DNA from: Sulfitobacter litoralis
Lineage (GTDB): Bacteria > Pseudomonadota > Alphaproteobacteria > Rhodobacterales > Rhodobacteraceae
Length of the DNA stretch: 64,000 nucleotides
Direction of reading: 5' to 3'
Assembly (NCBI RefSeq): GCF_900103185.1
Contig: NZ_FNJD01000002.1
Span: 1-64,000, forward strand
Shown: positions 45,917 to 54,974 of the stretch, piece by piece
How positions within the stretch are numbered: position 1 is the stretch's first letter
Layout: each line of letters opens with the position of its first letter
The notes under the pieces: generated by a model
Told to the model about the DNA's origin: nothing
Database searches by the model: none
The model's input: the letters and a program-made list of their open reading frames with translations, nothing else
Position numbers and translations under genes: made by a program

Positions 45917-47511
45917 CGCCTTCGACCCCGTCCACTGCGGTGCTGCAAGTTGAGGACCTGCGCGTGTCCTTCCGTCAGGAAGGTGCGTTGACCCATGCGG
46001 TCAAGGGCGTGAGCTTTGCCGTGCAGCGCGGGGAAACCGTGGCGCTGGTGGGGGAGTCCGGCTCGGGTAAATCCGTATCGGCGTTGAGCACCGTATCGCT
46101 GTTGGGCGACAGTGCCGAGGTGTCTGGATCGGTGCTGTATGACGGGCAGCAGATGGTCGGCGCGAGCGGCAAGCTGCTGCGCAAGGTGCGCGGCAATGAC
46201 ATCAGCTTTATCTTCCAAGAGCCGATGACATCGTTGAACCCGCTGCACACGATCGAGAAACAGCTGTCGGAATCACTGGCGCTGCATCAGGGCGTGGCGG
46301 GGGCGGAGGCGCGGGCGCGTATCCTTGAACTGCTGGACAAGGTCGGGATCATTGACGCTGAAAGCCGGCTGGGGGCGTACCCGCACCAGCTGTCGGGTGG
46401 GCAACGGCAACGTGTGATGATTGCGATGGCGCTGGCCAACAAACCCGACGTGCTGATCGCGGATGAACCGACCACTGCGCTGGATGTAACCATTCAGGCG
46501 CAAATCCTTGATCTGTTGAAAGAGCTAAAAGACAGCGAGGGCATGGGCCTGCTGTTCATCACCCATGATCTGGGAATCGTGCGTCGCATCGCGGACCGCG
46601 TCTGCGTGATGAAACAGGGCGAGATCGTCGAGCACGGCCCCACGAACGAGATTTTCGAGAACCCGCAGCACCCCTATACGATCAAGCTACTAGGGGCCGA
46701 ACCATCGGGCCGCCCCGACCCTGTGCCACACGATGCCGAAGTCATCGCCAGCACCGACCATCTGAAGGTTTGGTTCCCGATCCAGAAGGGGTTCATGCGC
46801 AAGACCGTGGATCACGTGAAGGCGGTCAATGACGCCTCTTTATCTGTGCGTGCCGGAGAGACCTTGGGCATCGTCGGCGAATCCGGTTCTGGCAAGACGA
46901 CGCTGGCATTGGCCATCATGCGGCTGATCTCCTCTGAAGGGGGGATCAGCTTTATGGGGCAGGACGTGCGCAGTTGGTCCACGGGGCAGTTGCGGCGGCT
47001 GCGCAAGGATATGCAGATCGTGTTTCAGGACCCGTTTGGCAGCTTGTCGCCGCGGATGACCTGTATGCAGATCATCGCCGAAGGGCTGAGCGTGCATAAG
47101 GTCGACCCGGACCGAAACCCGCGTGAGCTGGTGCATGATGTGATGATCGAGGTGGGGTTGGACCCTGCCACGATGGACCGGTATCCGCATGAATTTTCCG
47201 GCGGTCAGCGTCAACGGATCGCGATTGCGCGGGCGATGGTGCTGCGGCCCAAACTGCTGGTGCTGGACGAGCCGACCTCGGCGCTGGACATGACCGTGCA
47301 GGTGCAGATCGTGGACCTGCTGCGCAATCTACAGCGCAAATACGGGCTGGCGTATCTGTTCATCAGCCACGACCTCAAGGTCGTGCGCGCGATGTCGCAT
47401 AAGGTGATGGTGATGAAGCGGGGGGATGTGGTCGAATACGGCGACGTGGATACGCTGTATGACAACCCAAAGTCAGACTATACGCGCACCTTGTTGCAGG
47501 CGACGACCTGA
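45913..47511 (+). CDS. yejF: ABC transporter ATP-binding protein YejF (tandem ATPase)
   Basis: A 532-residue protein with two ATPase domains. Each has its own P-loop ([12 protein letters not shown] and [12 protein letters not shown]), signature motif (LSGGQRQR and FSGGQRQR) and Walker B ([11 protein letters not shown] and [11 protein letters not shown]), plus the oligopeptide-transporter C-terminal extension ([18 protein letters not shown]) after the first domain. It energises YejB/YejE, and it ends 11 nt from the convergent D,D-carboxypeptidase stop. Confidence 0.95.
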   Translation: MTPSTPSTAVLQVEDLRVSFRQEGALTHAVKGVSFAVQRGETVALVGESGSGKSVSALSTVSLLGDSAEVSGSVLYDGQQMVGASGKLLRKVRGNDISFIFQEPMTSLNPLHTIEKQLSESLALHQGVAGAEARARILELLDKVGIIDAESRLGAYPHQLSGGQRQRVMIAMALANKPDVLIADEPTTALDVTIQAQILDLLKELKDSEGMGLLFITHDLGIVRRIADRVCVMKQGEIVEHGPTNEIFENPQHPYTIKLLGAEPSGRPDPVPHDAEVIASTDHLKVWFPIQKGFMRKTVDHVKAVNDASLSVRAGETLGIVGESGSGKTTLALAIMRLISSEGGISFMGQDVRSWSTGQLRRLRKDMQIVFQDPFGSLSPRMTCMQIIAEGLSVHKVDPDRNPRELVHDVMIEVGLDPATMDRYPHEFSGGQRQRIAIARAMVLRPKLLVLDEPTSALDMTVQVQIVDLLRNLQRKYGLAYLFISHDLKVVRAMSHKVMVMKRGDVVEYGDVDTLYDNPKSDYTRTLLQATT

Positions 47512-47514
47512 GCA

Positions 47515-47536
47515 GGCCAAGCTTAGGAGCTTGGCC
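47515..47536. terminator. Hairpin spanning the convergent ends of yejF and the D,D-carboxypeptidase gene
   Basis: GGCCAAGCT and AGCTTGGCC form a perfect 9-bp stem with a TAGG loop; the loop includes the carboxypeptidase stop codon. It has no T-run on either side, but its position makes it a likely shared transcript-end or insulating structure. Confidence 0.55.
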
Positions 47537-49019
47537 CGATCATAAAGCAGTTCACATTACGTGCGACCAAGCGGCGACAGGCCAGATCGGCTGTCTCGCG
47601 GGTCATGCCAAGGAAGTTGGCGTCGAACCCCTGCGGGCGGCGCACGACTTTGCGCAGGCTCCCGTCGAGGGTCGAGATTTCGGCCAAAGCGGTCTTTAGC
47701 AGGATTTTCTCTGCGGCATAGCGGCTGGGATAACGACCCACGTTGACGCCCCAGTGACGGCCGCCAGAGGTGGAAACCCGCGTGATGACTTCGGGTGCGG
47801 GGGGCGCTTTGGGGGTGATCTGTCTGACAGCGGCTGTTTCGACCAGCGATGCGGCGGCAGAGGGGCGCAGGGTCGGACGCACAGAGACAGCGGCGAGCAG
47901 GGTTTCTGCTTCGGGTTCGGGGGCAGGGGCCGCGGCGACGATGGCTGGCGCGGTTTTCTGCGCCTCTTGCAGTGCTGCGGTGATGTCGGCATTCAGAATA
48001 GGCGAGGTCGCTTGCGGTGCTTCGGCGGTTGCGACAACGACCTGAGCCTGGTGACCCGGACGCAAGGTCGGGCGTTTGGAGCTGGTGACCGCGCCCACAA
48101 GACGGATGACTTTTCCAGCCCCTCCGTTGGAGGCGACAGGCGTGTCTTCGATGTCGGCATAGGCCGGTTTTGAGGGTTTGTTCAAAGGCGCGCTAGACGG
48201 GGCGCGGCGAAAGCCCAGATCCATCAGCTCGGTTACTTTGGCGTTACGCGCACTGGTCGAGGTGCCGCCGAAAACTGTCACGATCACCCGTTCATTGCCC
48301 CGTTCGGCGGAGGCCGTGAGGTTGAAGCCCGCGGCACGGGTGTAGCCCGTTTTGATGCCGTCAGCGCCTTTGTAGGAGCCGAGAAAGCGGCGGTTGGTGT
48401 GGCTGACTTTGCGCACGCCGGCATCGGCTGTGATGCGCGAGAACAGGTTGTAGTATTCAGGGTGATCATACAGCAGGTGGCGGCCCATGATGGTCATGTC
48501 ATGGGCGGTAGACATGTGGCCGGATTCTGTCAGGCCGTGGGCGTTCTTGAAGGTGGTGTTGGTCATGCCGAGCGCTTTGGCGGTGCGGTTCATGCGGCGT
48601 GCAAAATTTGCCTCGGAGCCTTCGATCGCCTCGCCGATGGCGGTGGCGGCGTCGTTGGCAGATTTGACGGCAGCCGCACGGATCAAGTAGCGCAGGGAGA
48701 TGGTTTGACCCGATTTCAGCCCTAGTTTGCTGGGCGGTTCGGACGCGGCGTGGCTGGTGATCTTGACCTTGCTGTCCAGCGAGATCTCACCACGTTTAAT
48801 CGCCTCGAATGCGATATAAAGTGTCATCATTTTGGTGAGGGAGGCCGGGTGCAGACGGGTGTCGGCGTTTTGGGAATGCAGCACTTCGCCTGTACGGGCG
48901 TCGATAACATAAGCGGCATAAGGGGCCGCCATTGCGCTGAGCGGCAAGATCATCAGGATCCATATAGCCGCAAGGATGAATAGCCCAAACCGGGCTGGCT
49001 GCACACGCCGCACTCTCAT
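47523..49019 (-). CDS. D-alanyl-D-alanine carboxypeptidase with C-terminal SPOR domain
   Basis: A 498-residue periplasmic penicillin-binding protein that trims the terminal D-Ala of peptidoglycan stem peptides. After a signal/anchor helix (about residues 11-31) the PBP5-type domain has S60-L-T-K63, S120-A-N and K224-T-G. A Pro/Ala-rich linker with the hexapeptide RPTLRP twice leads to a C-terminal SPOR domain (HWGVNVGRYPSRYAAEKIL), which binds denuded glycan at the septum. Start ATG 49019 has AAAGG 8 nt upstream; in-frame starts at 49067 and 49175 lack one. It faces yejABEF, a possible peptidoglycan-recycling link. Confidence 0.93.
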   Translation of the reverse strand: MRVRRVQPARFGLFILAAIWILMILPLSAMAAPYAAYVIDARTGEVLHSQNADTRLHPASLTKMMTLYIAFEAIKRGEISLDSKVKITSHAASEPPSKLGLKSGQTISLRYLIRAAAVKSANDAATAIGEAIEGSEANFARRMNRTAKALGMTNTTFKNAHGLTESGHMSTAHDMTIMGRHLLYDHPEYYNLFSRITADAGVRKVSHTNRRFLGSYKGADGIKTGYTRAAGFNLTASAERGNERVIVTVFGGTSTSARNAKVTELMDLGFRRAPSSAPLNKPSKPAYADIEDTPVASNGGAGKVIRLVGAVTSSKRPTLRPGHQAQVVVATAEAPQATSPILNADITAALQEAQKTAPAIVAAAPAPEPEAETLLAAVSVRPTLRPSAAASLVETAAVRQITPKAPPAPEVITRVSTSGGRHWGVNVGRYPSRYAAEKILLKTALAEISTLDGSLRKVVRRPQGFDANFLGMTRETADLACRRLVARNVNCFMIGPSS

Positions 49020-49264
49020 AACAACTGCCTTTGCTCTGCCTAAGCCGCCGATTTTTCGACTGACCATTTTTATTGAGGTCACCGTATCATAGGACGAATT
49101 TTCGATAAACCCGTCCAATGTGGCAGGCTCCTCAAAAGCGGCGATTTTTGGGCAGCACATGTAGCGTATGCTCAATCTTCCGCCACTATAGAGGCGATTG
49201 CGGCGGGATTGTGGCGGGAGTTGGGCGAGAACGCAGCAAAGGTGCGGCGAGAATCCAACAAAGT

Positions 49265-49957
49265 TCAGGGCAGTAGCTTTGCCACCTCGGACAGTCGGGC
49301 GATCTGATGAAAGCGGGGCGAATCACTTGGCGCGGGGGCGTGCTCCAGTGCCCAGGTGATACCGTACGGGATATAGACGCCATGGCCGCCCGCATGAATC
49401 ATCGGCACTACGTCTGACTTCATCGAGTTGCCAATCATCATGCCACGGGCCGGACCGTCGCCGTGGCTGTCAAAGATGCGCTGGTAGGTTTGCGGGGTCT
49501 TATCCGACACAATCTCTATCGCGCTGAACATCCCGCGCAGTCCGGACTCAGCAAGCTTGCGTTCCTGATCCAGCAGGTCGCCCTTGGTCACGAGCACGAG
49601 AGTATAGGTGTCTTGCAGCGCCTCTAGGGTTTCACAAACATCAGGCAGCAATTCGACCGGATGCGCCAGCATATCACGGCCCGCCGCGAGGATTTGAGAA
49701 ATGACATCGGCAGGCACGCGGCCTTGGGTGATCTCGATTGCGGTTTCGATCATCGACAGGGTGAACCCCTTGATACCAAAACCGTAGTGCGGAATGTTGC
49801 GGCGCTCTGCCTCAAGCAGCCGGTCCATCAGGCTATCGCGGTCTGTATAATCGGCAAGAAGTTCGGCAAATTTGACCTGTGTCAAAGCAAAGAAACGTTC
49901 GTTGTGCCATAAAGTGTCATCGGCATCAAAACCGATGGTCGTAAGCGGATTGCCCAT
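49265..49957 (-). CDS. HAD family hydrolase
   Basis: A 230-residue haloacid-dehalogenase-fold phosphatase. The nucleophile motif is FDADDTLWHN (Asp11, Asp13), the second motif is LVTKGD, and the acidic third motif is represented by MIGNSMKSDVVPMIHAGG. A helical cap lies between. The substrate is unknown. It is divergent from clpS, sharing a 90-nt promoter region, and lies 245 nt upstream of the D,D-carboxypeptidase on the same strand; I see nothing else in that gap. Confidence 0.92.
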   Translation of the reverse strand: MGNPLTTIGFDADDTLWHNERFFALTQVKFAELLADYTDRDSLMDRLLEAERRNIPHYGFGIKGFTLSMIETAIEITQGRVPADVISQILAAGRDMLAHPVELLPDVCETLEALQDTYTLVLVTKGDLLDQERKLAESGLRGMFSAIEIVSDKTPQTYQRIFDSHGDGPARGMMIGNSMKSDVVPMIHAGGHGVYIPYGITWALEHAPAPSDSPRFHQIARLSEVAKLLP

Positions 49958-50047
49958 CTTTGGCGCGCCCTCTTTTCTAATTCTGCTTTAGGGTTATATA
50001 GACGCCTATACGACTCACTTGAAACGACTTCTTAGGCAGGAGCAGCA

Positions 50048-50389
50048 ATGCGCCTTGATGATCTTATGATGGCGGGCAAAGATCGGGACGACGACGAAAC
50101 CGATCTGTTGACCAAGACCAAACCAAAGACCAAGCGGCCGCCTTTGTACAAGGTGATGCTGTTGAACGATGATTTCACACCGATGGAGTTTGTGGTGATC
50201 GTTCTTGAACGCTTTTTCGGGCTGAACCACGCCCAGGCCTTCGAGATCATGTTGACCGTGCATAAAAAAGGGCTGGCGGTCGTGGGTGTGTTTAGCCACG
50301 AGATCGCCGAAACCAAGGTCGCGCAAGTGATGGATTTCGCCCGACGTCACCAGCACCCGCTGCAATGCACTATGGAAAAAGAAGAATAA
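50048..50389 (+). CDS. clpS: ATP-dependent Clp protease adaptor ClpS
   Basis: A 113-residue adaptor that delivers N-degron substrates to ClpAP. It has the disordered charged N-terminus ([13 protein letters not shown]) and the core [20 protein letters not shown], with the Asn/Asp residues that bind the N-terminal destabilising residue, and [15 protein letters not shown] 50048 follows AGGAG. clpA is not adjacent. Confidence 0.96.
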   Translation: MRLDDLMMAGKDRDDDETDLLTKTKPKTKRPPLYKVMLLNDDFTPMEFVVIVLERFFGLNHAQAFEIMLTVHKKGLAVVGVFSHEIAETKVAQVMDFARRHQHPLQCTMEKEE

Positions 50390-50392
50390 CAC

Positions 50393-51385
50393 GTGATTGA
50401 TGCACGCCTGCACCTGGCGCTTGACGGCGGTGGTCTTGAGTTGCCCGCTGAAGGGACGATTGCCGTCTTTCAGCCCCCCCGTGACAGTGATTTGCCCGGC
50501 CTTGATAAGGACCGCGTTCAGATCATCCATGGCTTTAAGTCTGATTACGACGCGTGGGCGGCACGGGGCTATGATGTCGTGCGCACGATCAAGGACCGCT
50601 ATGCGGCCTGTATCGTCTGCTTGCCACGCGCCAAGGCCGAAGCCCGCGCTGTCATCGCCGCCGCCTGCGAGGTCTGTGACGGGATCGTTGTAATCGACGG
50701 ACAAAAGACCGACGGTGCCGATAGTGTCCTGCGCGAAATGCGCGACCGGGTGACGGTGCAGGGCCCGATTTCCAAGGCACATGGCAAGATGTTCTGGATC
50801 TCTGAGCCCGCGGCAGAATTCTTTACCGATTGGCGTCAGGGCCCCGAACTGACAGAGGGCGGTTTTTGGACTGCACCGGGGGTTTTTTCTGCGGATGGCG
50901 TCGATCTGGCGTCTGCGTTGCTGGTCGATGCCTTGCCCGAAAAGCTGGGATCCGAGGTCGCCGATCTGGGGGCCGGTTGGGGCTTTTTGTCGGCGCACGC
51001 GCTGACACGGCCGGCTATCAAAAACCTATATGTCGTTGAGGCAGGGCATCTGGCGCTTGAATGCGCACGCCGCAATGTCACCGATGACCGCGCGTCTTTT
51101 CATTGGGAGGATGCCACCAGCTGGGAGCCGCCGCACCGGTTGGACGGCGTCATCATGAACCCGCCGTTTCACATCGGACGCGCCGCTGAACCACAAATCG
51201 GACAGGCTTTTGTAGCCACGGCCGCCCGCATTCTGTCGCCTCAAGGCAAACTGTGGATGGTGGCAAACCGTCATCTGCCCTATGAGGCAGAGTTGAAAAC
51301 CCGTTTCGCCCATGTCGAGGAAATCGGCGGCGATGCGCGGTTTAAATTGTTTCACGCGGCACGGCCCTTGCGCAAGCGTCGGTAG
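50393..51385 (+). CDS. RsmC-like class I SAM-dependent methyltransferase
   Basis: A 330-residue methyltransferase similar to RsmC/RlmG, which methylate guanine N2 in rRNA. The C-terminal domain has the SAM loop DLGAGWGFLSA and the catalytic MNPPFHIG motif used by N-methyltransferases; the N-terminal half is the degenerate second methyltransferase-like domain. The start is GTG 50393, only 3 nt after the clpS stop, so the two genes are probably co-transcribed. The target base (G1207 of 16S rRNA in RsmC) is inference. Confidence 0.87.
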   Translation: MIDARLHLALDGGGLELPAEGTIAVFQPPRDSDLPGLDKDRVQIIHGFKSDYDAWAARGYDVVRTIKDRYAACIVCLPRAKAEARAVIAAACEVCDGIVVIDGQKTDGADSVLREMRDRVTVQGPISKAHGKMFWISEPAAEFFTDWRQGPELTEGGFWTAPGVFSADGVDLASALLVDALPEKLGSEVADLGAGWGFLSAHALTRPAIKNLYVVEAGHLALECARRNVTDDRASFHWEDATSWEPPHRLDGVIMNPPFHIGRAAEPQIGQAFVATAARILSPQGKLWMVANRHLPYEAELKTRFAHVEEIGGDARFKLFHAARPLRKRR

Positions 51386-51414
51386 GTTGGCTGCGGCTGA
51401 TTAAGGAACGAGCT

Positions 51415-52215
51415 ATGTCATTCTCAATCTCTGGCAAGAACGTCATCATCACAGGGGCCGCAAACGGCATCGGCCTGGCGATTGCACGTCAGTTTGCCGA
51501 CAAAGGTGCCAATGTCATGTGCGCCGACATTGACGAGAAAGCGCTGATTGAAGAATTGGGTGATGCTAAGGACGAAGGCAACATCCGCTTTTTCGCGGGC
51601 GATTTGCGGCAACGTTTAACCATTGCGAACCTTGTATCCGCTACCATCGATGCCTTTGACGAGGTCGACGTGCTGGTGAATGCATCGCGGCAGTTTTTGC
51701 CGACGGATGCGTTGGACGGTGACGACACCAGCGTTGAAACCCTGTGGCAGGAAAACGTGATGACCGCGATGCAGCTGACACAGCAGGTCGCAAAGCGCAT
51801 GATCAAACAAGCCGAAGGGCAAGAGGGTGGCGCAGTCGGCAGCATCATCAACCTGAGCTCGACGACCTCGCGGCACACACGGCCCGAGCTGATGGCCTAT
51901 TCCATGGCGGCAGCAGCGCTGGAACAGATGACGCGGTCAATGGCGCTGACCCTGGCGCCGCACCGCATCCGCGTGAACGCCGTCGCCTTCGGGTCGGTGA
52001 TGAGCGGCTCGCTAAAGGCGTCTTGCGCCGAGAACCGTGAATGGCGCGACGACATTCGCAATCACACGCCGCTGGGGCGTATCGCCTCTCCGTCGGAGTT
52101 GGCCGATACGATCCAGTATCTTGCTGCCGACAGTTCAAGCTTTCTGACCGGCGAAGTGATCGTGGTGGACGGGGGGCGGTCCTTGTTGGACGCCGTGGAT
52201 GCGCCGGCACACTAA
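51415..52215 (+). CDS. SDR family protein with a missing catalytic lysine
   Basis: A 266-residue classical-length short-chain dehydrogenase fold. The nucleotide-binding loop TGAANGIG (13-20), D38 and the ending VDGGRS are normal, and N114, S149 and Y162 of the catalytic tetrad are there. However, the residue four after Tyr162 is Ala166 instead of Lys, and the NNAG motif reads VNASR (88-92). Without the lysine ordinary SDR chemistry is unlikely, so it may be a binding or regulatory protein or use an altered mechanism. It is 29 nt after the RsmC-like gene and 26 nt before hemF, suggesting co-transcription with haem synthesis. Confidence 0.85.
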   Translation: MSFSISGKNVIITGAANGIGLAIARQFADKGANVMCADIDEKALIEELGDAKDEGNIRFFAGDLRQRLTIANLVSATIDAFDEVDVLVNASRQFLPTDALDGDDTSVETLWQENVMTAMQLTQQVAKRMIKQAEGQEGGAVGSIINLSSTTSRHTRPELMAYSMAAAALEQMTRSMALTLAPHRIRVNAVAFGSVMSGSLKASCAENREWRDDIRNHTPLGRIASPSELADTIQYLAADSSSFLTGEVIVVDGGRSLLDAVDAPAH

Positions 52216-52241
52216 AAACACAGCAACGAAAGGCTTTGCGC

Positions 52242-53135
52242 ATGTCCGATGATTTCGAGGCGGAAAGAACCCGCGCCGCTGATTGGTTCCGCAGCCTGCG
52301 CGACCAGATCGTGGAGGCATTTGAGGCGCTGGAGCGTGACCACGCCAATGGGCCTTTGTCAGATGCGGTCGCTGGCACATTCGAGGTAACCCCGACCAAA
52401 CGTAGCAGCGACGATGGCAGCGACGCGGGCGGTGGCCTGATGAGCGTGATGCGCGGCGGGCGCGTGTTCGAGAAAGTCGGCGTCAATGTATCGACAGTTT
52501 TTGGCACATTGGGAGAGCGGGCGCAGGCCGCCATGGCGGCGCGCAAGGGCATCCCCGGCATGACCGAAGACCCGCGGTTCTGGGCATCAGGCATCAGTCT
52601 GGTGGCGCATATGCAAAACCCCCACGCCCCAGCGGTGCACATGAACACCCGCATGTTCTGGACGCCCCATGCCAGCTGGTTTGGCGGTGGGTCCGATTTG
52701 AACCCTTGTATCGAATATGCCGAGGATACGGCGCATTTCCATGCTGTCCAAAAGGCGCATCTGGACCCGCACGGGCGCGATCTTTACCCGCGTCTGAAGG
52801 AATGGGCGGACGAGTACTTCTACATCCCGCACCGTCACCGCGCACGCGGGGTGGGGGGGATATTTATGGATGATCACGCAACAGGGGATTGGGAGGCCGA
52901 CTTTGCCCTGACCCAAGACATTGGTCGCGCGTTCCTGCCTGCCTATTTGCCGCTGGTGCAACAGCGGATCACGCAAGACTGGTCGGACGCCGACAAAGAC
53001 GCGCAACTGGTGCATCGCGGACTTTATGCGGAATATAACCTTGTTTATGACCGCGGCACAAAATTCGGGCTGGAAACCGGCCATGATGCCAATGCGGTTC
53101 TTATGAGCCTGCCACCCTTGGCGAAGTGGGTGTAG
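52242..53135 (+). CDS. hemF: Oxygen-dependent coproporphyrinogen III oxidase
   Basis: A 297-residue enzyme that decarboxylates two propionates of coproporphyrinogen III with O2 to give protoporphyrinogen IX. Conserved blocks are GVNVSTVFG, HMNTRMFWT, WFGGGSDLNPC and YFYIPHRHRARGVGGIFMDD, then VYDRGTKFGLETG. ATG 52242 follows GAAAGG-like sequence; the frame up to 52041 is a shadow over the SDR. A strong terminator follows. Confidence 0.97.
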   Translation: MSDDFEAERTRAADWFRSLRDQIVEAFEALERDHANGPLSDAVAGTFEVTPTKRSSDDGSDAGGGLMSVMRGGRVFEKVGVNVSTVFGTLGERAQAAMAARKGIPGMTEDPRFWASGISLVAHMQNPHAPAVHMNTRMFWTPHASWFGGGSDLNPCIEYAEDTAHFHAVQKAHLDPHGRDLYPRLKEWADEYFYIPHRHRARGVGGIFMDDHATGDWEADFALTQDIGRAFLPAYLPLVQQRITQDWSDADKDAQLVHRGLYAEYNLVYDRGTKFGLETGHDANAVLMSLPPLAKWV

Positions 53136-53191
53136 GGGGGCCAGCCCCCGCCCTGCGGGCTCCGCCGGGATTTGAGCCATCTCGAATAAAT

Positions 53192-53224
53192 AGGCCCCCT
53201 ACTGTGCAAGTAGGGGGCCTTTTC
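53192..53224 (+). terminator. Intrinsic terminator after hemF
   Basis: An 11-bp stem AGGCCCCCTAC / GTAGGGGGCCT with a 7-nt loop is followed by TTT and C. It lies between convergent hemF and the fasciclin gene, 19 nt from the latter's stop, and could serve both. Confidence 0.92.
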
Positions 53225-53242
53225 GGTCAGTTTGGTGTCAGA

Positions 53243-53809
53243 TTATTGCTTTGGCAGCATCACGCCATCGATCACGTGGATCACGCCGTTCGACTGTTTA
53301 ACGTCTGCAATGGTCACAAACGCCGCGTTTCCGTTTTCATCGGCCAGCATCATGCGGCCGTCGTCAGCATAGGATGCTTGCAGTGTGCAGCCACCCAGCG
53401 TGGGTACGGGGTGCTCGCCGCCGTCATCCTTGATCATGCCTTGCAAGGCTTCGGCCATTACAGCTTTGCCGACCACGTGGCAGGTCAGGACTTCGGTCAG
53501 TTGGTCTTTGTTTTCGGGCTTCAGCAGGTTCTCAACGGCACCAGCGTCAAGACGGTCGAAACCGGCGTTGGTGGGGGCGAATACGGTAAAGGGGCCTTCG
53601 CCGGACAGGGTTTCGACCAGACCGGCTGCTTTTACGGCGGCAACCAATGTGGTGTGGTCGGCAGAGTTCACGGCGTTTTCAACGATGTTTTTTTCGGCAA
53701 ACATCTCGGCGCCACCAACCATCGGGTTTTTCATCTCTTCAGCGAACGCCGCGCCCGCAGTCAGGGCCAGAGCTGCGGTTGCTGTCATCATTTTCTTGGC
53801 GAAAGTCAT
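53243..53809 (-). CDS. Secreted fasciclin (FAS1) domain protein
   Basis: A 188-residue exported protein: a signal peptide of about 23 residues (MTFAKKMMTATAALALTAGA, cleaved near AFAEE) and one FAS1 domain with the H1-type block TLVAAVKAAGLVETLSGEGP, FTVFAPTNAGFDRL and the H2-type ending NGVIHVIDGVMLP. FAS1 domains mediate adhesion. It is a single gene convergent with hemF. A 17-bp inverted repeat sits in its promoter region. Confidence 0.94.
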   Translation of the reverse strand: MTFAKKMMTATAALALTAGAAFAEEMKNPMVGGAEMFAEKNIVENAVNSADHTTLVAAVKAAGLVETLSGEGPFTVFAPTNAGFDRLDAGAVENLLKPENKDQLTEVLTCHVVGKAVMAEALQGMIKDDGGEHPVPTLGGCTLQASYADDGRMMLADENGNAAFVTIADVKQSNGVIHVIDGVMLPKQ

Positions 53810-53832
53810 GGTGTTCTCCTGGGTTTATATCG

Positions 53833-53849
53833 TGATCAGTTGCTGATCA
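53833..53849. promoter_or_regulatory. 17-bp inverted repeat upstream of the fasciclin gene
   Basis: TGATCAG-TTG-CTGATCA is a perfect inverted repeat with 7-bp arms, centred about 32 nt before the fasciclin start codon, overlapping the likely leader. It may be a regulator operator or a short leader hairpin; no matching regulator is identified. Confidence 0.5.
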
Positions 53850-53911
53850 TGACGGAGTAACGCGCCCATGCGTTGCTTAGTTTCAAACGCCGTGTGAAAT
53901 AAGTTTCGATC

Positions 53912-54865
53912 TTACCCTTTGGTGTGCCAGTCAAAGAATCCGGGGCCTGCTTGCGCCAATAGGTCTTGAGCAAGATCGACACCCATCAGGCCGCCGTCTG
54001 AGATAGGGCCACTGCGTTCCCCGCTCAGCGCCTCTGATCCGTCGGGGCGCAGCACTTCGCCGCGCAGGTGCAGCGTATCACCGTCAAGCGTCGCGAGCCC
54101 GGCAATCGGCGTTTCGCACGACCCGTCGAGTGTCAGCAGGAAGGCGCGTTCCGCCGCGAGCCGTTGTCCGGTGGGGGTGTCGTGGATCGCGGCGAGCATG
54201 GCTTCGGTGTCAATATCACCGGCGCGGCGTTCGATGCCAATCGCCCCTTGCGCGACAGCGGGCAGCATCAGCGTATCGTCGATCGGGGTGGCGGGGACGT
54301 GCTGCATGCCCAACCGGTTCAGGCCGGCCACCGCAAGGAAGGTGCATTCGGCCTTGCCATCGGCGAGCTTTTTCAGACGGGTTTGCACGTTGCCGCGGAA
54401 TTCGACGACTTGCAGGTCGGGGCGCTGGTGCAACAGCTGCGCGCGGCGGCGCAGGCTGGAGGTGCCGACAACCGCGCCTTGGGCCAATTGATCCAGCGCA
54501 GAGAGCGTCGGTGCAACAAAGGCATCGCGGGGGTCTTCGCGGGGCAGATAGGTGTCGAGCAACAAGCCCCCCGGCTGGATCGTCGGCATGTCTTTCATCG
54601 AATGAACGGCGATGTCGATTTTGCCCGCCAGCAGGTCCTCTTCGATCTCGCGCGTAAACAGGCCCTTGCCGCCGATATCCTTGAGCGGGCGATCCTGTAT
54701 GATATCGCCGGTCACCTTTATCACCACGATTTCGAAAGCCGCTTGCGGGATTTCAAAAGCGGCAGCCAGACGGGCGCGGGTTTCATAGGCCTGGGCCATC
54801 GCCAAAGGCGAGCCGCGGGTACCTATGCGCATAGGATTTTCGGGGGTGGGCAGGTTCACAGTCAT
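53912..54865 (-). CDS. hemC: Hydroxymethylbilane synthase (porphobilinogen deaminase)
   Basis: A 317-residue enzyme that polymerises four porphobilinogens to hydroxymethylbilane. It has RIGTRGSPLAMAQA, the KDIGGKGLFTREIEE loop, AVHSMKDMPT, GTSSLRRRAQL and, in the C-terminal domain, DGSCETPIA with Cys250, the attachment site of the dipyrromethane cofactor. It is divergent from hemE with about 109 nt between them. Confidence 0.97.
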   Translation of the reverse strand: MTVNLPTPENPMRIGTRGSPLAMAQAYETRARLAAAFEIPQAAFEIVVIKVTGDIIQDRPLKDIGGKGLFTREIEEDLLAGKIDIAVHSMKDMPTIQPGGLLLDTYLPREDPRDAFVAPTLSALDQLAQGAVVGTSSLRRRAQLLHQRPDLQVVEFRGNVQTRLKKLADGKAECTFLAVAGLNRLGMQHVPATPIDDTLMLPAVAQGAIGIERRAGDIDTEAMLAAIHDTPTGQRLAAERAFLLTLDGSCETPIAGLATLDGDTLHLRGEVLRPDGSEALSGERSGPISDGGLMGVDLAQDLLAQAGPGFFDWHTKG

Positions 54866-54974
54866 GGCCCTTCTTTAGGGGGGCCGATCTGATCTGACAA
54901 GCGGTGCCATTGCCTTGACATCGGGGCGCTACATCTTGACCTAAGACAAAACCTTTGAAGAGTAGGAAACCCAG

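Noticed and set aside
52041-52241. N-terminal extension of hemF
   Set aside because: It overlaps the SDR gene out of frame and is not family-like.
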